A stretch of DNA of 64,000 nucleotides from Endomychus coccineus (lineage: Eukaryota; Arthropoda; Insecta; Coleoptera; Endomychidae). Shown here piece after piece: positions 58,776 to 64,000 of this stretch (the stretch's first letter is position 1; each line of letters opens with the position of its first letter). The stretch spans positions 117,532,703 to 117,596,702 of the forward strand of contig OY294070.1 of the NCBI GenBank assembly GCA_958510875.1, given 5' to 3'. A model generated the notes under the pieces. The model had not been told where the DNA came from, did no database searches, and saw nothing but the letters and a program-made list of their open reading frames with translations. The translations under genes were made by a program, and so were the position numbers.

Positions 58776-59395
58776 TATTCGAAAAAATTGATAAATATCT
58801 ATCGAATAATGATACCAAAAGAACGAAAATAAACAGCTTAAATGCGATAGAGATTTGATGTTTATTTCTGTTTCTTGTCATAAACAATATCAATGGCCTA
58901 CAATTAAAATATGTATTTAATTTCTAAAAATTGTCAATTATTTGGAAATTTCTGGAAAAAAGTTTATACTATCATATATTTTTGAAAAGGTAAAAAAAAG
59001 ACAAATTTTATAGTCTATAAATATACAGGGTGTTCCATTTAAAAAAACATAAGTTTGCTGTATAACTCAAAAACAGTAAATATGTAACAAAAGTTATCTA
59101 CACCACTGCATTCTACGGAAAAAAAACTATTAGAATGTTATTTTACCTTTTTGATAAGTTGAAGGATAACGGAGATACGAGGGGGGTCACAAAATGCAAC
59201 ATTTTCAGAAATGCCCTGTATCTTAAAAACTAAAAGGGCTATGAAAATTCTGTTGACGGCATCTTGAGTTTTATGAAAAAGTAGCACAGTGTCGCGAAAA
59301 CCGCAACTCTCTATCTTTAAAAATAAAGGAGATACCCCGCAAAAGTACCCAAAATGGGACATCCTGTACATAGCTAATTTATTATAATACAACAA

Positions 59396-59800
59396 CAATG
59401 AAACAAGAAATGATTTATTTGGTCAAAACTTATTTTATTTCTCAACATAATCTCCTTGTAGCCCAACGTTTTTCTAATTCTTCGCTCCCTTCCGAATAAT
59501 ACGATTTCGGCAATCCTCCAAACTAGGCGTTGGTTTCAGCGATGACCTCATCGTTAGAGCCAAATCTCTTTCCGCCGAGCCATTTCTTTAAGTTTGAAAA
59601 TAGATAAAAAATGCATAGGGTTAAATCTGGAAAATATGGTGGATGACGAACCAAGTCGTAGCGCAATTCATGCAAATTTGCCATTGCGGCTGCGCACCTG
59701 TGCGCCGGTACGTTGTTCTAGTGGAAGAGCACTTTTTCCTTTGCCAAATGCGGCCGCTGTCGCTTCAAATCGGCATCGAATCGATGGTGACGCTGATATC
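59396..59800 (-). pseudogene. Mariner transposase C-terminal fragment (copy 3)
   Basis: Minus strand: HLAKEKVLFH, a stop in place of the catalytic QD, NNVPAHRCAAAMANLHELRY, DLVRHPPYFPDL, LFSNLKKWLGGKRFGSNDEV and IAETNA, then EELEKRWATR and the 3' untranslated AAATAAGTTTTGACCAAATA. The third catalytic Asp (normally SDY or YDYY) is changed. The 5' half and both TIRs are absent. It begins 30 bases after the end of element G. Confidence 0.88.
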
Positions 59801-59804
59801 ACAA

Positions 59805-60885
59805 ATATAAAAACCTTCGTCCGAGAAATAAAACATCATCACATTTCTTCTTAAATTATCATAATGAGAAATGCACATACCAAATAATTGAAAAAGGTAC
59901 AATTAAAAATTGGCCATGCAAAGTAGCTGAAAATTTGAAATTGAAAAATCCTGCCGGTTACGACGAAGATCAGCTACATTGTTAACTAATAGAGGTGAAG
60001 ACATTCTTGGACAGAAAATTCACGGAGGCTGGAGATCCTCAAGTACCACTCAATGCTACATTGCAGATAGTGAGGAAAAAAAGATTAAATTTGCAAACAA
60101 ATTGATCATGGTGACAAAAATAAAGAACTTTTAAAACATCGACCTTAACGTGTAATCAAAAAGACAAGGAAAACTTGAGTAATGGAAATTTAAACCATGC
60201 TCATGTCGGGACTAGTCCAGTGATGTTACCTAATTGAAGCGACCAGCAAGGTTATCCATCCACAAAAGTCGCACGAGTTTCCAGACGGTGCTAACATCTT
60301 GTCTTCAACGTTTGTTTTGCAACATACGTTTCCTTTGGAAATTGACAGTGATAGTAATTGTAGTTTCAACATTTATGTTAATGAATAAGTTATAAATAAT
60401 TCTTACTTAAACAATTACTTATTAGTATATTTTGAATTAATTTACTTACCGTTCTAGAGCCCCAAGATACATACTGTCTATAGTTTATAGTTAACTCTAA
60501 TGGAATAAGTATGTATTAGTGTATATTCTTCTCTTTGATAATATCGCATCGTAGAAAGGACAACCAACTTTGAATAACCAATAAATATCATAGTTCTAAA
60601 TTTGACATTATAACGTTAGTTAACATTTTATGAACTGAAATTTGATACGGAAAAGATAAAACTAAAAGTTAACGAGCTTCTGAATTATTAATAAATAATT
60701 AAGCGTCTCCAACCATTTCTACAGTAATTAAATTTCTCAGATTACTGTATGTAATAAACTACCGGAATAAATTAAGTACTTGGTTTACGTGCGTTTTACC
60801 CCAGAGTAACACATTTTCGTAGAATTGATGTTGATGAACTAAGTTAAATAACCGGTGATTGGTTTTTGCGGACACCTATTTATTA
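59805..60885. other. Unassigned region
   Basis: No coding similarity or repeats recognised. Confidence 0.35.
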
Positions 60886-60887
60886 TA

Positions 60888-61385
60888 CGAGGGCAAAGTG
60901 AAAAGTCCCTCAACAATGAAACAAGACATGATTTATTTGGTCAAAACTCTCTTTCCGCCGAGCCATCTCTTCAAGTTTGGATATAAATGAAAATCGCAGG
61001 AGGCCAAATCTGGAGTATATGGTGGATGCCGAATCAATTCGTAGCGTAGCTCATGCAATTTTACCATATGCGGGCACCTTGGCTTCAAATCGGCGTCGAA
61101 CGATCCAAGAGCTCTGCATAATATACGACGGTAATCGTTTTGCCCTTTCAAGGTAATCGATATGAACGATACCGTGTGCATCCCAAAAAACTGTCGCCAT
61201 GTCTTTGTTGGCCGATAAACCCACTTTGGCCTTTTTTGGCTTCGATTCGCCAGGATAAGTCCACTGTTTCGACTGTTATTTGGTCTCTAGTGTGTTATGA
61301 TGGATCCATGTTTCGTCCACGGTTACGAACGGCGCAAAAATTCTTTCTTATCGCGCTTGAATATCGCCAAACACTCCTTTGAAGT
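60888..61385 (-). mobile_element. Mariner fragment with internal deletions (copy 4)
   Basis: Left end TA plus CGAGGGCAAAGTGAAAAGTC is the 3' TIR of a minus-strand copy. The encoded transposase (from 61385 down) has KECLAIFKRDKKEFLR-type sequence, VTVDETWIHHNTLETK, FWDAHGIVHIDYLE, then joins DADLKPRCPHMVKLHELRYE directly (the HQDN block with the second Asp is deleted), PPYTPDLASCDFHLYPN and LKRWLGGKR, and then the 3' untranslated region (the FGSN block is also deleted). The 5' third of the element is missing. Confidence 0.88.
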
Positions 61386-61633
61386 GCGGAAGTCCCCGAT
61401 TCGCATCTTTTCATCGTAGAAATGTCTTTCTATTTATTTTTATAAGCTTATACACCACGACATCGTAAGTGTGTTAGTAGTGAAGATTCCCATCTTGTTT
61501 AAATCAGTAACAACGCATGAGTGTATGTCATATATTATATGAAATAAATAACGTCTTATTAGGAGGAGATAATAACTGAAAGAGAGTTTACTTGCACAGC
61601 GTTCGCCTGACCAAGTATTTGTTGCCCTGCAAT
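61386..61633. other. Unassigned spacer between two mariner copies
   Basis: About 250 bases without recognised features. Confidence 0.35.
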
Positions 61634-61634
61634 A

Positions 61635-61974
61635 CAAAGGCAAGGTCAAAAGTCGGAAAATGAATCAGATGGGGCCACAATCGAAAATCTCATGTGTCAT
61701 TTGTGATGTACCATCTTGAAGTAGAAGAAAAAAAGCGCTCTTCCACCAAGACAACGGAACGGCGCACAGGTCCGCAGTCGCAATGGCAAAATTGCATGAA
61801 TTGCGCTACAAATTGGTTCGTCATCCACCATGAGCGATGAGTTCATCGCTGAACAAACTTTTATTTCGAAGGATTGCCGAAGGCTACAAAGAGATTATGT
61901 TGAGAAATAAAATGTTTTGACCAAATACATCATTTCTTGTTTTGATTTTTCAGGGACTTATCACCCTGCCCTCG
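61635..61974 (+). mobile_element. 340-bp mariner deletion derivative (copy 5)
   Basis: Both ends are kept: left CAAAGGCAAGGTCAAAAGTC, right CAGGGACTTATCACCCTGCC plus CTCG, flanked by TA. The interior joins the 5' leader (TTTGTGATGTACCATCTTGA) to the block that encodes the HQDN/MAKLHELRY region, then to the 3' end (GTTGAGAAATAAAATGTTTT). It is a MITE-like product of internal deletion that retains the TIRs needed for mobilisation. Confidence 0.9.
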
Positions 61975-61976
61975 TA

Positions 61977-62480
61977 TTCTTGATATGCAGTTGAAAGACC
62001 ATCGAAAAAACTCGACGTCAAATCAGTCTGAACCGGTATTGAAACCCAGCCTCTCCCAAATGCTAATTGAGCTATTACCAAAATCACGTTAGGCTAACCA
62101 GCTTACAGAATTTATATTCGCTAATCCAAGACTGTAATGTCTGAATGATATTTTTTTTTCCCGTTCAGCCGTAAGCTATCCTTCGCTTTCACGAAGGGTA
62201 CCGAATCCAAAAGATAGGATCCGTGTGGGGAAGGAGTGGAGAATTTTTGAAATACACTGTAATGACTGTAACGAAAATCTTGGTCAATATAAGAAAAGAT
62301 AATTTTGAAGATCTAGAGATCCCAACATAGTTTTGTTACGGATTCAAGAGCAGAAAATTTGGTAGTACTTATAAATTATATATCGAACAATTGAATTTGA
62401 AAATTAATTATAATAGTTAGAATATAGATAATTTCATAATAAAAAATCTTGAACCTATTCAACTTCCCATTTTGTTTAAC
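61977..62480. other. Unassigned region
   Basis: No coding similarity recognised; TTTTTTTTCCCGTTCAGC near 62150 has no identified partner. Confidence 0.3.
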
Positions 62481-62519
62481 TGCAGGCTTATATTTGTCGT
62501 GTTTTTATTGCAACTGGTG

Positions 62520-62575
62520 ATTTCTGGATGATGGCATCTGAGATGCGGAAATACGTATTTATACTGAATAATATT
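62520..62575 (+). other. Hammerhead-like motif, degraded core
   Basis: CUGGAUGAUGG (one extra G in the core), a perfect GCAUC-UGA-GAUGC hairpin, GGAAAUACGUAUU with stem III AUA-CG-UAU and the same 2-base loop as the copy at 29134. The extra bases argue against activity. Confidence 0.45.
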
Positions 62576-62614
62576 CTGGTTTTAGGTTTCGCTTGATGTA
62601 ACAATTGAGATGAA

Positions 62615-62915
62615 TATATGAATTTACATTCATCCATTTCTTGCTGACTTTTGCCAGATAACAATGATAAGGTCACTCTAGTCTAGATCGATCATAACAT
62701 TACAAACTAATAGTTCTAGAAAGCTGTTTTGCTCTCTCATGTTGGGTAACATTGCAAACTTTATCGTTCTACTGATGAGCTCGTTGGAGATAACGAAACA
62801 GCTGTCTAGAACTATTAGTTTGTAAGTTTACTGATCGATCTAGACGAGAGCGACCTTATCATTGTTATCCGGCAAAAGTTTACAAGAAATGAATAAATGT
62901 ATGTATTCATATACA
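62615..62915. repeat. ~300-bp imperfect palindrome around a hammerhead candidate
   Basis: Arms of about 120 bases (62615-62735 and 62795-62915) share ATTCATATA-type ends, GCAAGAAATG-like sequence, GATAACAATGATAAGGTC, GTCTAGATCGATC and ACAAACTAATAGTTCTAGA in inverse. The spacer is about 60 bases. The right arm is cut by a solo TIR at 62914. Confidence 0.8.
62766..62812 (+). ncRNA. Candidate hammerhead ribozyme
   Basis: Stem I GUUCUA (62766-62771) pairs perfectly with UAGAAC (62807-62812). The core CUGAUGA is 62772-62778, stem II 62779-62794, GAA 62795-62797, stem III ACA-GC-UGU (62798-62805) and the cleavage base C is 62806. The A15.1-U16.1 pair and all core residues are present. Stem II is G-C plus CUC/GAG around a GUUG loop, with a 4-base AUAA bulge on its 3' side, the weakest point. 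The left arm of the surrounding palindrome holds a decayed mirror copy of the 3' half. Confidence 0.6.
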
Positions 62916-63371
62916 AGGTGTTCCATCTCAGACGAGCCACCCCGTATATTTCTTATCCCATAGTGAGTGGAAAAATCTCCCGGAACACATCGAATGATCT
63001 TGTTTGGGGGACATCTTTTGACGTATATTTGAGGCTTGAATGAGCAACCCCCTAATAGGGGGCGCTTCAACTCCTCAAAATTGAATAAGGGAGAGGGGTT
63101 GAGTGATACGTCATTTGAAAGGTCTTGGAAGCCTCTTTACAACGGTGTATGAGAAACGTAAATTTGATGAACCGTTTTCGCCAAAAATTAATTTTGTTGC
63201 CCGAATGCGCCACGTTGAATATTTTGTTTATTTGTACAATGTACAAGCTCATTTTTATTAAGCCTTTTTAACAAACTTAAACAATCTTCAAAAAATCACA
63301 TTCGTAAAAAAATTGAATTGTGTTGTCATGCTTACAATGAAAAAAATTAAATCTGCTTGTTTAAATCAAAT
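62914..63371. mobile_element. Solo TIR of the element D family
   Basis: CAAGGTGTTCCATCTCAGAC at 62914, preceded by TA, starts a 458-bp match to the left TIR of element D (42337-42785), including AGGGGGCGCTTCAAC and TGTTTAAATCAAAT. There is no transposase and no second TIR, so it is a one-ended remnant. Versus element D it carries an extra AAGGTCTTGG-containing segment near 63120. Confidence 0.88.
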
Positions 63372-64000
63372 AAAGTATTCATTTGTATCTCAAATGTTAC
63401 ATTGTTCGGTTTGTTGTTGCCACAAATGCCAGATCTAATTTTTTATGTTTTCCCGAAAGTCAAAATGAGAATGAAATGGTAGTTCTGGAATTGAGGGACA
63501 ATACATGCATAATCTGATTAAATTTATTAGAATAGTGCAGTAAAATGTATGAAACCAAACCCTATCATCAATCAATTACTAAATTTAAAGGCAAACCGCT
63601 TGTCTATCAATTTAATTGCAGGTTCTAAATATTCCAACAACTTATATTATAATCATAGGACGGAAAGGTTCTTCTATCCGAACATTCTTTAGATTTAAGA
63701 CGAAAAAACAATTCGTTAATTCTTACAAAAAATTCCACGGTGGTAATTCAAATCCGAAGAAATAGTTATTCAACACCTAATGCCTTCAATGCCCTTTATT
63801 TCGAACGACGTGTTAACGACTATCAAAAATGTGGCAAGTCAACAAAAAGTTCAAATGCAGTATATTCTGTAAGATATGTACATAAAAGACAGACACCGAA
63901 CGAGATAGCCGGGCAACGATTTAAATTTCAAAATACATATCTGATGAAAAACCCGATGCTGTCGAGGAGACTTATTAAACGAGTCGAATGTATTCCAAAA
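63372..64000. other. Unassigned region
   Basis: No coding similarity or repeats recognised to the end of the window. Confidence 0.35.

Larger units (their letters stand above)
56990..59366. mobile_element. Mariner-like element G, 2.38 kb, 465-bp TIRs, nearly intact
   Basis: Begins CAGGGTGTCCCATTTTGGGT and ends with the inverted CCCAAAATGGGACATCCTG, with TA on each side (56988-56989, 59367-59368). The TIRs 56990-57454 and 58902-59366 have the same length and differ at only a few positions until their innermost part, implying a recent insertion. Each TIR contains a 341-bp sub-unit (56990-57330; 59026-59366) that itself has inverted CAGGGTG-type ends and TA flanks. The centre codes for one transposase on the minus strand. 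Confidence 0.95.

Noticed and set aside
62480..62680. 62-codon minus-strand frame as a gene
   Set aside because: It overlaps the hammerhead-like motif and the palindrome arm; no recognisable domain.
1..64000. CRISPR array, tRNA, rRNA or bacterial operon
   Set aside because: No regularly spaced short repeats, no cloverleaf or rRNA blocks recognised, and content is eukaryotic transposable elements.

Overview
The window looks like non-genic, transposon-packed DNA from an animal, most likely an insect. It is AT-rich. Almost every recognisable protein segment belongs to a transposable element: mariner and mariner-like transposases, non-LTR (LINE) reverse transcriptases, RNase H domains, and Penelope-like reverse transcriptase/GIY-YIG proteins. 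Most carry frameshifts, stops or deletions. I found no convincing host protein-coding gene, tRNA, rRNA or CRISPR array. The order cannot be fixed from the sequence; the insect call rests on the mix of element families.

Layout. 0.55-14.8 kb holds a LINE reverse transcriptase remnant, several Penelope-like element (PLE) scraps, a 1.15-kb foldback element, two mariner copies, short satellite-like repeats, a 1.4-kb inverted-repeat element and a long broken jockey-like LINE with a cleanly inserted 700-bp TIR element. 14.8-17.6 kb is AT-rich and nearly featureless. 17.8-23 kb carries two mariner-like elements with very long terminal inverted repeats (TIRs) and a third transposase remnant. 24.2-25.5 kb holds two head-to-head LINE pieces. 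28.3-33.1 kb is a PLE block containing the longest open frame of the window (538 codons, RT plus GIY-YIG) and good hammerhead-ribozyme candidates. 35.1-39.1 kb contains two RNase-H-bearing LINE ends on opposite strands. 39.6-41.6 kb is a possible LTR leader between inverted repeat copies. 42.3-46.5 kb holds another long-TIR mariner-like element, a TIR element with a GC-rich hairpin, and more jockey-like LINE. 48.5 kb has a perfect 117-bp-arm palindrome. 50-53.2 kb is LINE remnants cut by an inverted-dimer mariner-like element. 54.4-59.4 kb is a LINE ending against the best-preserved mariner-like element (one stop codon, one 59-bp intron, 465-bp TIRs). 59.4-63.4 kb holds mariner fragments, a palindromic hammerhead-like locus and a solo TIR.

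Two themes link the parts. First, at least five distinct IS630/Tc1/mariner-superfamily elements share ends of the type CAGGGTGTCC flanked by TA and have TIRs of about 280-600 bp; where catalytic residues survive, the last two acidic residues are about 41 apart (DD41D-like; 43 in one). Second, a recurring motif (CUGANGA, a short hairpin, GAAAC) appears about a dozen times, in several cases just downstream of PLE coding remnants. At least two copies can be folded into a near-complete minimal hammerhead ribozyme. Hammerheads are known from PLE terminal repeats, so this fits known biology, but the number and variety of copies in one window is notable.
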